Assembly: GCA_009746045.1 (NCBI GenBank)
Contig: RPFO01000080.1
Span: 4,627,556-4,689,555 of the forward strand
From: Mesostigma viride
Taxonomy: Eukaryota; Streptophyta; Mesostigmatophyceae; Mesostigmatales; Mesostigmataceae
Reading direction: 5' to 3'
Length of the DNA: 62,000 nt
The notes under the pieces: generated by a model
Databases searched by the model: none
What the model was told of the DNA's origin: nothing
The model's input: only the letters and a program-made list of their open reading frames with translations
Shown here: positions 41,510-55,612 of the stretch, piece after piece
Layout: the number at the start of each line of letters is the position of its first letter
How positions within the stretch are numbered: position 1 is the stretch's first letter
Program-made: the position numbers and the translations under genes

Positions 41510-43395
41510 CCCCACCTGCCCCCCATGACAAGGAAAAACTAACCCATTTGCCTACCCCCATGACGCGGAATAATCTCCCCCCCATACCTGTCCCCCATGA
41601 CAAGGAACAAGCCCCCCTGCCTGCCCCCCATGACAAGGATTAAACCCCCCTGCCTGCCCCCCATGACAACGATTAACGCCCCCCGCCTGGCCCCCAATAC
41701 AAGGAATAATTACGCCCCCTACCTGCCCCGGGCATGACAAGGAATCATTGACCCCCCCTGCCTGCCCCCCACGACAAGGAACAACTAACCCCCGCTACCT
41801 GCCCCCCACGACAAGGAATCATTGCCCCCCCCTGTCTGCCCCCCGTGACAAGGAATAATTAACACTCCCTGCCTGCCCCCCACGACAAGAATCATCCCCT
41901 CCCCTGCCTGCCCCCCACGACAAGAATCATCCCCCCCCTGCCTGCCCCACATAACAAGGAACACTTGACGCCCCCTACATGCCCCCCACGACAAGGAATC
42001 ATTGCCCCCCCCTGCATGTCCCCCATGACAAGGATCAACTACCCCCCCTGCCTGCCCCTAATTACAAGGAAAAATTACCCACGCAGCCTGCCCCCCATGT
42101 GACAAGGATTAGCCCCCTCTGCCTGAACCCCCATGACAAGGGATAATTACCCCCCCCCCGCCTGCCCCCCATGACAAGGAGTTACCCCCCCCCTGCCTGC
42201 CCCCCATGACAATGAATCATTACCCCCCCTGCCTGCACCACATTACAAGGAATAATTAAGCCCCGGCCCCTGCCTGCCCCCCATGAAAAGGCAATCAACC
42301 CCCCCTGCCTGCCCCCCATGACAAGGAGTAACCCCCACCCCTGCCTGCCCCCCATGAAAAGGCAATCAACCCTCCCTGTCCGCAACAAGACAAATGTAAA
42401 AGAAAAACAAAAATGATGAATGTTTGAAAGTAGTCGCCAACAGAAATATAACGCGGTCCATTGCTACAAGATTTAGAGCATATGCTCTGTTAATCATGTA
42501 GCTACAAAATCGCCATTTCGTAAGGGAGGACAACTGACTGTGAGGTGCTTTCAATCCCATGACAAGAAATTTTTAAGCTTTTCTGCATGCCCCCATGACA
42601 AGGAATAATTAACCTGTCCTGCCTGCCCCCATGGCAAGGAAAAATTATTACCCCCGCCTTCTCCCACCCCACGACAGGAAATCATTTACCTCCCCTGCCT
42701 TCCCCTCATGACAAGGAATAAGAAACCCGTCCTGCCTGCCCCCCATGGACACAAGGAATCGTTAACCCCCCCTGCCTTCCCCCACCCCATGACAGGGAAT
42801 CATTAACCCCCCCTGCCTTCGCCCACCCCACTACAGGGTATCATGAGCCCCCCCTGCCGTCCCCTCATGACAAGAACAATTAACCCGTCCTGCCTGCCCC
42901 CCATGACAAGGAATAAATGTATATGCAATGCGCCTGCCCCCCATGACAAGGAATAAGTAACCCGTCCTGCCTGCCTCCCATGACAAGGAGTGATTAACCC
43001 GTTCTGCCTGTCACCATAAAAAGGAATAATTCACCCGCCCTGCCTGCCCCCAAGACAAGGAATTACTAACCCGTCCCGCCTGCCCCCATGACAAGGAATA
43101 ATTAACAGGTCCAGCCTGCCCCCATGACACGGAATAATTGACCCGTCCTGCCTGCCCCCATGACAAGGAATAAGTGACCCGTCCTGCCTGCCCCCATGAC
43201 AAGGAATTATTAACCCGTCCTGCCTGCCCCTAATGACAAGGAATAATTAACCCGCCCTGCCTGCCCCCATGAAAAGGAACAATTAACCCGTCCTGCCTGC
43301 CCCCCATGACAAGGAATAATTAACTTGTCCTGCCTGCCCCCATGACAAGGAATAAGTAACCCGTCCTGTATGCCCCCATGACAAGGAATAATCCT
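41510..43395. repeat. ~37-bp satellite array inside CACTA-2
   Basis: About 45-50 imperfect copies of a unit built from CCTGCCTGCCCCCCATGAC, AAGGAATAATTAACCC and short linkers. Two sub-arrays are separated by about 150 bp of unique sequence at 42380-42560. No spacer diversity pattern of CRISPR type. Confidence 0.9.
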
Positions 43396-46814
<3,419 letters not shown>

Positions 46815-47404
46815 CGCTATCTCACTTTCTCGGTCCTAAAATCAAGCCATTACTCACAAACAGCCACGCGACTGCTGTGCTCTCACGACGTCTCATTACA
46901 CACAGCTGATTTCGGGTATTCATCTCACTTAAGATCTTTGTGTGTTCCCTTTGCTGCTTTGCCGGATAACGCATGTATCCCTTGCATGCAGGCGATCTAC
47001 CTAACACAACCATGGCGGACACATTGGCCAGCATGGCGGGGAGGGCACCTGCGGACACAGATTTTGTAGGCTCTGAGCCCTCGTCACATCGCTGTAGCAC
47101 TGGACATTGTCATGCGATAAATTTCTAGAGAGTCCATTTTTTTCAGCAATGATCGCTGGGACAGCCCTATGACGGATGTTATACTGCATTTGTGAGATGC
47201 TTGCGGTTGTACATCTTGCACGCCACCCTCGGACTGTGATTGAGTGCACTCTTCATTCATGTGTTTTGTCAGTAAAGTTTGTCATGCTAATGTAATGCAG
47301 AAAACCGCAATTCAGGCAGCAAGGCAGCAGCCATATTGATTTTAATGAAGTAAGTTTACCTGTGCGTGGTGTTGATTTGTCAGTTTGCTATGCCTTTGTT
47401 TATC

Positions 47405-47735
47405 GTGTTGACATTTTGTCATGTTGACATTTGTTGACATTTTTCTTGCGTTTGGCCTGCGTTTGTAAACGTCTTGACATTTGTTGACAAATCACCTTGG
47501 CTTGTCAGTGTTTTGACATTTGTTGACATCAACATAAAGTTGACATGTCAACGATTGTCAACGTTTTGTCAACATTGTCAACATTCTGTCAAGTTTTGTC
47601 AAGCTGTTGACATTTTTTTGTCTAGTTTTGTCACACTTTGTCACACTTTGTCAACAATTTGTCAACAAGTTGTCACACTTTGTCAACAAGTTGACAATTG
47701 TTGACAAAAATTTGTCACACTTTGTCAACACCCGG
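47405..47735. repeat. CACTA-2 right subterminal repeats
   Basis: TTTGTCAACA, TTGACATTTG and TTTGTCACAC words in both orientations up to the TIR; counterpart of 40360-40755. Confidence 0.88.
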
Positions 47736-47744
47736 CTCCTAGTG

Positions 47745-48063
47745 TCCCCCTACTCAGCTGGTGTCCTGTTAGTCCCTAAGCCAAATGGCAAGTTTCGCTT
47801 AGTTACTGATTATAGGAAGTTAAATGATATTATTGTGAAGTCTAAATACCCTCTACCTCGTATTGATGATATATTTAATAAGGTTAAAGGTTCTACCTGT
47901 TTCACGGTACTGGATTGTGCAGATGGTTTTTGGCAATAAAAGTTAACTGCGTATAGCGCCTGAGGATTGCCATAAAACCGCCTTTGCTACCCCTTTTGGT
48001 CATTATCAGTTTAGAGTAGCGGCCATGGGACTCTGTAACTCTCCTGCCTCTTTTCAAATGTTT
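47745..48063 (+). pseudogene. Gypsy-1 RT, fingers and palm
   Basis: SAGVLLVPKPNGKFRLVTDY, YPLPRIDDIFNKVKG and FTVLDCADGFWQ (motif A aspartate) are in frame. After a stop at 47938 a second frame gives HKTAFATPFGHYQF and LCNSPASFQMF. Coding sequence then breaks at the IS630 scrap. Confidence 0.88.
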
Positions 48064-48225
48064 AAGGCCATATGTTTTACCCCGATTATCTGTTGATTGT
48101 ATCCCCATTTCATCTCCCCAATAAATTCTAGCACTTTCTTTTATTGCACGAGACTTGATTTCTGGATAAGTGACTGTTAACCATTCATTTATTTTCTCTA
48201 GATTACGTTGATAGGCTAATTTAAT
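48061..48225 (-). pseudogene. Fragment of a bacterial-type IS630 transposase inside Gypsy-1 RT
   Basis: The minus strand is open for about 55 codons and reads AYQRN, then INEWLTVTYPEIKSRA, then ARIYWGDEMGIQS and GKTYGLK. This matches the first catalytic-aspartate region of IS630-family DDE transposases (WL..YP.I..RA...A.I.WGDE.G....RG..Y..KG). It interrupts gypsy RT exactly between FQMF and MNEVLRPV, where RT should continue. It is AT-rich compared with much of the window. TTTA occurs at both edges (48061-48064 and 48220-48223), a possible microhomology or duplication. No IS ends are present. Confidence 0.78.
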
Positions 48226-48227
48226 TG

Positions 48228-49200
48228 ATGAATGAAGTGCTTAGACCTGTTATGGGTAATTCTCACCTTCCCCAAGTGTCATCTGATTTAAAGGATCCTT
48301 CCTTCTCCTCTGTTTCTTTATCGGAGCACGATCGTTCTTGTGCTCAGGCTTACTTAGATGATATCCTTATTTACTCCCCTGATTTTGAAACGCACCTACG
48401 TGATTTAAAGAAAGTCTTAGAAATAATGTCTGAAAATTCCTTGTGGGCTCGCCGTGCTAAAGTTCGTTCTGGTAGGAGTGTACCATTTTTAGGGCATGTT
48501 TTGTCAGATGCCGGTGTCGCTACCGACCCGGACAAAACTAAGTCAATCCAGGAATGGCCTACCCCTACTGACGTTAAAAGTGTACGTAGTTTCCTAGGGA
48601 CTGCCTCTTACTATAGGCGTTTTATCCCTCGCTTCGCAACTATAGCAGCCCCTATCAACCATTTATTAAAGAAAGATATCCCCTTTATCTGGAGTAGTGA
48701 GTGTCAGTCTGCTTTTCAGTGTTTAAAATCCCTACTCCTTTCTCCTCCCGTACTCATCCTACCCGATACTACCAAACCCTTTGTGGTAGCTACAGACGCT
48801 AGTAAGGTAGCTATAGGGGGCGTCCTTCTCCAGGATCAGGGTCAGGGCTTACAGCCAATTGAGTATATCTCTAGGACAATGCTCCCTGCGGAGCGTAACT
48901 ATCCTGTACACCAGCAGGAACTCTTAGCTGTGGTGTATTGTTGCCACGCGTGGCAGCATTTTTTAAAGGTGCCCAATTTGATGTTTGCCTGAATGAACCG
49001 TGTGAGATAGATCCTTATAGATTAGTTATACAAACGGACCACCGTCCCCTTACCCATCTGCTCTCCCAACCCAACCTTACCCCTCGTCAAGCGCGCTGGA
49101 TGGAGTTTTTAGCACAGTTTTCCCCTTTTTAACTTCAGTATGTTAAAGGTGTAGATAACATAGTACCTGATGCACTCTCCCGTCGCGCAGATTACTCCTT
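48228..49200 (+). pseudogene. Gypsy-1 RT thumb and RNase H
   Basis: MNEVLRPVMG leads to YLDDILIYSPDFETHL (motif C). Next come VPFLGHVLSDAGV, FLGTASYYRRFIPRFA and the RNase H start FVVATDASKVAIGGVLLQ, then HQQELLAVVYCCHAW. A frame change near 48985 and a stop near 49131 precede VKGVDNIVPDALSRR. About 30 residues rather than the usual few lie between VLRPVMG and YLDD. Confidence 0.88.
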
Positions 49201-49210
49201 TTTCGAGGAC

Positions 49211-50225
49211 TTGGATGTTCTCAATACTACTCTAGTTCCTACTACTCTTGGTGTAACCCCTTACGGTGAACTACCTGATGATGAATCTTATGCCTACCTC
49301 TTTCATACCGCTGTTCGCATGCCTGATCTCCTTTCTCACGTAGGACTCTCTCTCCTGTGTGAGGCCCTTCCTGTGGTCTCTGTGGGGGGGGAGGGGAAAA
49401 ATAAAATTTCTATACCGCTTAGCCATATAGCGACTAGGTCAGGAAAGTCTTATGATAACATAGTCCCTCTAGGACCTCCCCTTCTCTTTGGCCAGGCGGT
49501 AGGAGACCTCTTTAAACCTGTTCTGGATACCTCTGTAGCGACGCCTACCTCTGATCTCGAACGCCTTATCAGTAGATTTACGGCCACTGAGCCGGAAGCT
49601 TTAGCTGCCATTGCCTCCCATCCACAACAGTTAGGTAAACACCCCTGTAAATTTGTAGGTGGATTTCTATATGTGCAGATAGCAGATTCTCCCCCTCGAT
49701 CAATGGCGCCTGTATGTCCCCCCTATCTGTCGCTCCTCCCTGCTATTTGAGTTGCATGACTTAGCTGCTCACCAGGGTGGTAAAAGGGTACGGGACCTAG
49801 TAGCTCGCTCTTACTGTACTGGCCTTCCCTTTTAAAAGATATAGATGAGTATGTTAGGACCTGCCAATCGTGCCAGGAGATGAAACCCAACAATATAGGA
49901 CAGATAGCAGAACCTAGGACCCTACCTGATCCCATCATGCCGTGGGACTCCATTATGATGGATTTTGTAGGACCTTTTAGGAAGACTGATAGAGGTAACG
50001 CCCAGATCCTTGTTTTTGTAGATCGTTTTACTCGTATGTGTCATCTCGTGCCGTGTCCTTTAGAACTCACCGCACGCGATTGCGCACGCCTATACCTTAA
50101 TAACGTTTATAGATATCATGGTTTGAGTAGGCAGTTTATTAGTGATAAAGATAAGCTATGTAATTACCTCTGACTTTTGGCAGCAGTTTTTCGCTGCTAT
50201 CGGAGTTAACGTTCTTAGCAAACGC
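49211..50225 (+). pseudogene. Gypsy-1 integrase, truncated
   Basis: After a linker, HDLAAHQGGKRV and CQSCQ form the HHCC zinc module. WDSIMMDFVGPF holds the first catalytic D, VDRFTRMCHLVPC follows, and ISDKDKL the second. A frame change near 50150 is followed by FWQQFFAAIGVNVLS, where the core stops before the catalytic E. Minus-strand LTR sequence begins at about 50220-50226. Confidence 0.85.
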
Positions 50226-50909
50226 AATGTGAAGGATATGGTTGCAATGCAGCAATGTGTGAATATGGTTGGAAACGGAGCTTTGTTAAAAATTGGATAA
50301 TGTTACAGCGCTCACACACTTGAGGCTTGTACACGAGTTTGCCAAGTCAAGGCAACACACGTGAGGCGGGCTCGCAAGAGATGCCCAATTGGCACTGGCC
50401 TATTCTTTATATACTTGTGCACTGAGCTTGCTAGCGATCCTGAGCAGCCTAGGAGGCCTGCTCAGTAATAACACCCCCGGTACAGTATTCACTACCTGTA
50501 CAGCGCCCAGTTCCTATACAGTAGGTCTGCCATACAGGCACAGTGACCACAGAGTACAGTCACCACAGTGATTATTGCATCTGCACCTAGAAGTCCAGGA
50601 CTAGGCCTGCGGTACCACCAGACCACAGGTTAAGGTTCCTATTTCCTGCGTACGACGTATTAACCCAATACCGTCGTAGGTTCAGCACCTAATTCCTGTC
50701 AGCCCAGGAATTACCGGCTGTCGACCCCATATGTCGTCGGCAAATATTCACGTCCGACTTAGAAGAACAGCCGGCTCGCGCTCGCGCGCGACCGGGAAGT
50801 CGGAACGCCATAACTTTCTTGATACTTGTCGGAATGAACTCGTTCCGGTGCCGCTGGAATCGCAGAGAAATGCCGAATCAGGATCACGCCAATGCGCTTG
50901 GCGTTAACT
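50226..50909 (-). repeat. Copia-5 3' LTR (same family as Copia-1)
   Basis: Read on the minus strand it starts AGTTAACGCC at 50909, preceded by a purine run and TTGG. It aligns loosely with the Copia-1 LTR: a hairpin, GGCACC...GAACG and AAAGTTATGGCGTTCC. The 3' limit (about 50226) is set by where gypsy coding ends and by a CCTTCACATT end-like word. The rest of this element is missing or lies beyond Copia-2. Confidence 0.65.
50886..50904 (-). promoter_or_regulatory. LTR-edge hairpin of Copia-5
   Basis: ACGCCAA (50886-50892) pairs with TTGGCGT (50898-50904), seven perfect pairs, at the same place in the LTR as the Copia-1 hairpin but with different sequence. Confidence 0.7.
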
Positions 50910-51389
50910 CCAATCCTTTCTTTTCTTGAGCTGTAGCAGCTCACACAAGTCTACATACAAACACACAGAATGGGTACTGGACATCCTCCCCGACTACAAG
51001 TCACAACCCGCTGGGCATGACAGTCAGCTTGGATTCCTTATTATATGTACATAGCACCCATACTGGTTCAGGAGCACAAACAAATTACAATGAGTCCCTA
51101 TCCCTTCACGGGAGGCTCGTTGTGTTACCCATGTACAAGAGGTTGGCCAACTGTGGCAGCCCATAGGTGTTCAGCTAAGAACTTGAGAAAGTATGTACAA
51201 CCTTCAGGACCTTAGGCGAAACCCCACAGATCACCCACAACAGCTCATCAGAAAACATTGCTGACCCCCAGACGGGAGTCGGCGCCGGTCTGCTGCCCCT
51301 TATCGAACCAGACACAACATCTACGCGAAGCACATGCAAAACACAAGCTCCCATATTTGCGCAGCAACTCGTCAGCAGAGCTTGTGAGC
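50910..51389 (-). other. Copia-5 polypurine tract and 3' remnant
   Basis: CCTTTCTTTTCTT (minus-strand purine run) plus the TTGG spacer lies directly against the LTR. The remaining ~450 bp is probably Copia-5 3' untranslated sequence. Minus-strand frames at 51175-51496 have no recognised domain. Confidence 0.4.
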
Positions 51390-52008
51390 TCCTGGTCCTT
51401 GCCGGCTGGAATGACCCTAGGCTGCTGGCTAGCAACCTTTATCCTCACACCAGGCCTACGACCCTCGATAGGCTCGCCACTCGTCGTGACGACCAAGGTT
51501 CGTGTGTGAAGACGCTCGTTGCCTCGTTGAGCCTCGAGCTATATGCAACCTCGTTCCATCCTTGTTCCTCGGTCATGAGCAACGCTGGGCAACGCTACAT
51601 TGCCAGAGCCTCGTATCGCTGCCTTGCATCCTCGTTGCAGGCAGCATACAGGAATCTCTGGCTATCCTGTGTCTAGGACAGCACAGGACCTGCCACAGTC
51701 CTGCAAGGACTTACATCCTTGCAGACCTGCTGGCTGGTTACTGGCTTCTACTAGCCACAGTACCGTTGAGCCCTCAGTACACTGTGTCCCAGTCACGTGA
51801 GAGTCCAGGCTAAGCCTGTGCAGGCACGGCCTGCCACGTGTCCTGTCCACTATGCCCTGAGTGTGCACCGCCCTCGCCCACCGGTCGGCAGTACTTCGGG
51901 ACTTGATAACTTTCTCGTCCCTTGTCTGTTCTAGGCGGTTGACACGGCGTTGGAAAGGTCTCCTCAACCTGCATCCATCTAGCACATTGGTGCCCCAATA
52001 TGCTAACT
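51390..52008 (-). repeat. Copia-2 3' LTR
   Basis: Starts AGTTAGCATATTGG on the minus strand at 52008, after GAAAGGGTTGG. Its first ~120 bases align with Copia-1 (GATGGAT, CTTTCCAACG, GAAAGTTAT). GATAAAGG at 51436-51443 may mark the poly(A) region. The left limit is an estimate from the 617-bp length in Copia-1. Confidence 0.6.
51980..52005 (-). promoter_or_regulatory. LTR-edge hairpin of Copia-2
   Basis: TAGCACATTGG (51980-51990) pairs with CCAATATGCTA (51995-52005), ten of eleven positions plus one wobble on the minus strand. Same location as the Copia-1 hairpin, different sequence. Confidence 0.72.
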
Positions 52009-52316
52009 CCAACCCTTTCTTGTTTTGGAGCTTGGACCAGCCTGAGAACCTATCAGCCACTGTCCCCACAAGCCTTCAGACATCTGATCCCTCTCAGAGA
52101 CCAGACCTGCCTTTTCTTTTGGAACCTGAGGTGCCTCCAAATATTAGCTAGGCCTGCTCATTGGTTCAAAGGTTGCCCTCTGACCCACATGACATCCCAA
52201 CCCTTTCTTTGGGAACCTGGTGTAGATTAAAGTTAGGTCTTCACTTAGTCAGAGGAGTTTGGATAGAGGAGTCCATGAACGTACTATTGTGAGTTCCTGG
52301 TCATCCAGTTATCACA

Positions 52317-52338
52317 GGCGCCCGTTCATATGGCGCCC
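52317..52338 (-). promoter_or_regulatory. Paired GGGCGCC boxes of Copia-2
   Basis: GGCGCCC at 52317-52323 and 52332-52338, equivalent to the Copia-1 pair at 13549-13571. Confidence 0.5.
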
Positions 52339-52364
52339 GCCACGGAGCCTCCTTTATCTTTTAA

Positions 52365-55025
52365 GGGGAGGTGTGCCACCAAAACCCCCCAAAACTGGAA
52401 TACACTTGTTTCAATATGAATTCAATTGAATTATGCCCAGCCATGATTAGGGGCCCTAAATAACATGTTTAGTGAGTTATCCATGCATTCATTGAAGGTT
52501 CTACCCCCAACCACGCGCCGGTATCGCGCTAAAAATAGAAAAAGACGCTAATTAGGGCACAGTATGCCCCAGCCAATGCACACATCAATTCAGGCCAGGC
52601 ATGATATTGTCCAAGCAGGTCGTGGGTGGCCAAAAATTAGAGCCACTCACAACCCATATCTGACATGCTTTAGAATTTTTATGCTCTTGCAAGTACAAAA
52701 ACGCTGTTTTTCACACATGCCAAAAATAATAAAATACCAAACACATGTGAAATGGGCCAAACATGATATTCAAAATTCCATTAGTCATCGACACACACGC
52801 TGGCAAAATCTGGCTGCATTTGGACAAGCGGTGTGGAAGTTATGCTCTTTGGCAGCATGCCACCTGGGCGTCCATTATACTAGTCACTGTCACTATCACT
52901 GCCATCATCACAGTCTTCCCCACAGCAAACTGGGCAGAACCAGTCCCCATCAGGTACGCTGGGCAGGAGAGGGACCGTGCAGCTCAGGTGGAGCCCCCCA
53001 TCGCACCCGGGTGTGCTGCACAGCAAGAAAGGGTCATCATCAGATGCATCGGTCTTAGAGCAGCGCAAGCAAGGGATGTGTGCAGTGTCATCATCATCCT
53101 CATTGCTGCCCGCCCCCGCCCCCCAGTAGCAGCCCCCACACCCCCATAGTGCACCCCCTTGCTGTAGGTGACCTGGCCCCTCTGGGCATCTACCTTGCCC
53201 TCATCCCAGCGATGGCCACGCTTCACATGCCACGCCCGGGCTGCCTCAGCCTTGTACTCTAGCGTCTTCTTGACCACCTGCTGGCTTCCTCTTGTTCCTC
53301 AGCTCATCCAGCTGTGCAAGGGCAGCGGGGGAGGTGTCTACACCCATAAGCAAACAGCTAGGCACCTCATCTGCCCTTACCTGCCCTCGGCATGGCCAAC
53401 CTTGCAAGCGCAAGCATAGCAACACGATCGCTAGGCATACATGCCAAGAGAGCATACACTATACTCAACCCAAGGTTACCTTGTAAACTCAATGATTAGA
53501 ACTCGGCAAATCTATGACCAAAAGCACATATAAATAACTATTACACACTGATGACGACACATGCTCAAGGTTGGGGGTCACTGTGACACGCACTGATGAG
53601 TTTCCTAGACGACCACCGGACAGGCGCTAAGGACCACTCAGTAACCAAGTATAAACACAATTACACTTTACATGCCATCCAACATGCATCAAATACATGC
53701 TGAATATGTTATGAAGTACACAGGGGTGGCCACACACCTCATAGCCCTTAACCGTACCTCGAGCATGGCCAGACTTATAAGCATGTGAATAGCAATAATG
53801 ATGATGGCACTAAAATGCCTTACCAGCATTTTCTATGTTTCTCCCAGGTTAGAGTGTAAGGTTTATGCCAACCAAGCTAACCAAAACAGCAACAACTCCT
53901 GAACTGCCCTACCTGAGATGGGCAACAAACTGGAACTATGGAGGGCAAGGAACCAAGGAGATCATGGCATACAAAGCTTGCATGCACTCAACCATGTCAA
54001 CCATGGTTGGCTCAGCACATGGCAGTCTTTTCACATGATGATATCAAGGGAAAGCTCAAATAAACCAATGGTGGTAGCTATCTACATGCAGTCACACAAA
54101 TGCAATATCTCCAACATAATCGTCAATCAAACACTTCCTCCCCTGCACGATAAAATGGAAAGAAACCATTGGCGGCCCTCCAGCGCATGAGCGCTGTGAT
54201 GCCGCTGCGAAGAGAGGGTGCGTCACTCTCACACAACAAGAAGCGTCCATACGCACAACATCCTTGCCAGAACACGTTTTATGAAATGCCTTAAACCTTC
54301 CCGAAGAGCTATAGGTTGCGACTGAAGCGGCCCTGATCACGACATCGACGAAAACAATCTAAAGCTGCCAGGTATTCGACAACACAACGGCAAGCGACGG
54401 CGAGCTAGCTGGCGGAAACTGCCCAAAAAGAACCCAAAAAAACTCGAACGATGAGCTCATAGAAGAAAGCACTGATAGCCGATAACATTCGCGACAAATC
54501 TGTACCTCGCCCTCGTAAATCCCTCGCCCAGGCGCGCAACAACAGCGGTTATTCCATGGACAGGTCAGACACGCACTGCGCAGGTCTGAACAATTACTTA
54601 CCGATAAAGGCCGAAAATCTGGCAAAAAGCACCAGCTCGGTTTAGAATTCGATGCAACCGATATTAACGCCTGCTTCACGGTCAGAACAACCCCCAAAAC
54701 TGCGAATTCACTGCCGCTATCACGAATTCTATTTTATTCCGCGCGACCAAAAAATGCAGTCTACCCCCCATGCCGATGGCAGTAAAAGAAAGCAGCGATA
54801 TTGTAAACCAGCTACTTGCCGCCACAACCCAACATCATTAAATCATCGTCTTCAACATTCGAGCATTTGTTTTGCGTTTCTCTAGCCCGACATTGCTAGT
54901 TTCGCCTAAACGCAGTCGCCATGGCCACTTCCGCAAGGGGTGCGCGCACCGTGCACCCACTTTTCACTTCACGGCGGTACCGCGAATTTTTTTGGCGCCA
55001 AAAAATTCGGCGGGCGCACGTCCCC
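52365..55025 (-). mobile_element. TTAA-targeting TIR element, copy 2 (2661 bp)
   Basis: Flanked by TTAA (52361-52364 and 55026-55029). The ends GGGGAGGTGTGCC and (reverse complement of the right end) GGGGACGTGCGCC are imperfect TIRs. In reverse orientation it matches copy 1 over most of its length except for a section near 52600-53480 that carries a PHD-finger ORF. Inserted in the Copia-2 3' UTR. Confidence 0.85.
52880..53200 (-). CDS. PHD-finger ORF carried by the TTAA element
   Basis: Minus strand, open from about 53200 to the stop at 52880. It contains PCLRCSKTDASDDDPFLLC, then STPGCDGGLHLSC and PDGDWFCPVCCGEDC. The spacing C-x2-C, C-x4-C, H-x2-C, C-x2-C with DWFCPVC is that of a PHD zinc finger, which usually reads histone tails. 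An acidic EDDDD stretch precedes it. No start or transposase domain is identified. It may be the end of a transposase or a captured host exon. Copy 1 lacks this part. Confidence 0.75.
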   Translation of the reverse strand, partial: GQGRCPEGPGHLQQGGALWGCGGCYWGAGAGSNEDDDDTAHIPCLRCSKTDASDDDPFLLCSTPGCDGGLHLSCTVPLLPSVPDGDWFCPVCCGEDCDDGSDSDSD

Positions 55026-55137
55026 TTAAATCCTTCCAAAGACTGAGAGAGCCCTGACAAATGTTAGCCAACACATGGGGAGCCCATGTCCTCACTGAGT
55101 CTCACTCAGGATTCATACATGCCAGGCTGAGGTCAGC

Positions 55138-55195
55138 TGGGGAATCGAACCCCACCCCATATCCTCCAGGTTTGGATCAGCTCCTGGAACTGAGC
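55138..55195 (-). promoter_or_regulatory. tRNA-like structure in the Copia-2 3' UTR
   Basis: On the minus strand GCTC and GAGC (55192-55195 and 55180-55183) form a four-base-pair D-arm-like hairpin with an eight-base loop. About 25 bases later TGGGG, loop TTCGATT and CCCCA (55154-55138) form a perfect T-arm. The middle can form a weak ATCC/GGAT stem. No seven-base-pair acceptor stem is seen, so it is not a complete tRNA. Confidence 0.5.
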
Positions 55196-55612
55196 ATCAC
55201 AAACAACAAGACATGACAATAACAAGATTATGTTTTATTATAAAGGAGTAGTAACCCATAGTGAGGCCCCTGGCAACCACGTCCAACATGGTCACACAAC
55301 CAGGGATTTTATTAGCATGCAACAGGCCGTTGGTTACAGAGAATATATACAAATGTACAGCAACCTGTTAGAGCCAACACTTGGGCTGCCCTTGCAGGGT
55401 CCATTCCATGAAGACCCAAGGCCCATTACAAAGTCCTTAAGACTCTTCTGCAGCTCCATGACAGAGCCAGGCGAAATTCTCAGCCAGGGGAGTGACTCCA
55501 CCCTGACCCCTGTCCAGCAGAGTGTGTCTGAACTCTGAAGGACCTGCTGTCAGCCACCACGTGGCTGCCCAGCCCACTGGGATGCCTCCCACCTAGAGCA
55601 AGGCTGTTTGGT

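Noticed and set aside
41510-43395. CRISPR-like array
   Set aside because: Whole units are tandem copies with no unique spacers, in a eukaryotic transposon; it is a satellite.
47902-48108. Host gene on the minus strand
   Set aside because: Only the segment above 48061 resembles a transposase; the rest is antisense to gypsy RT.
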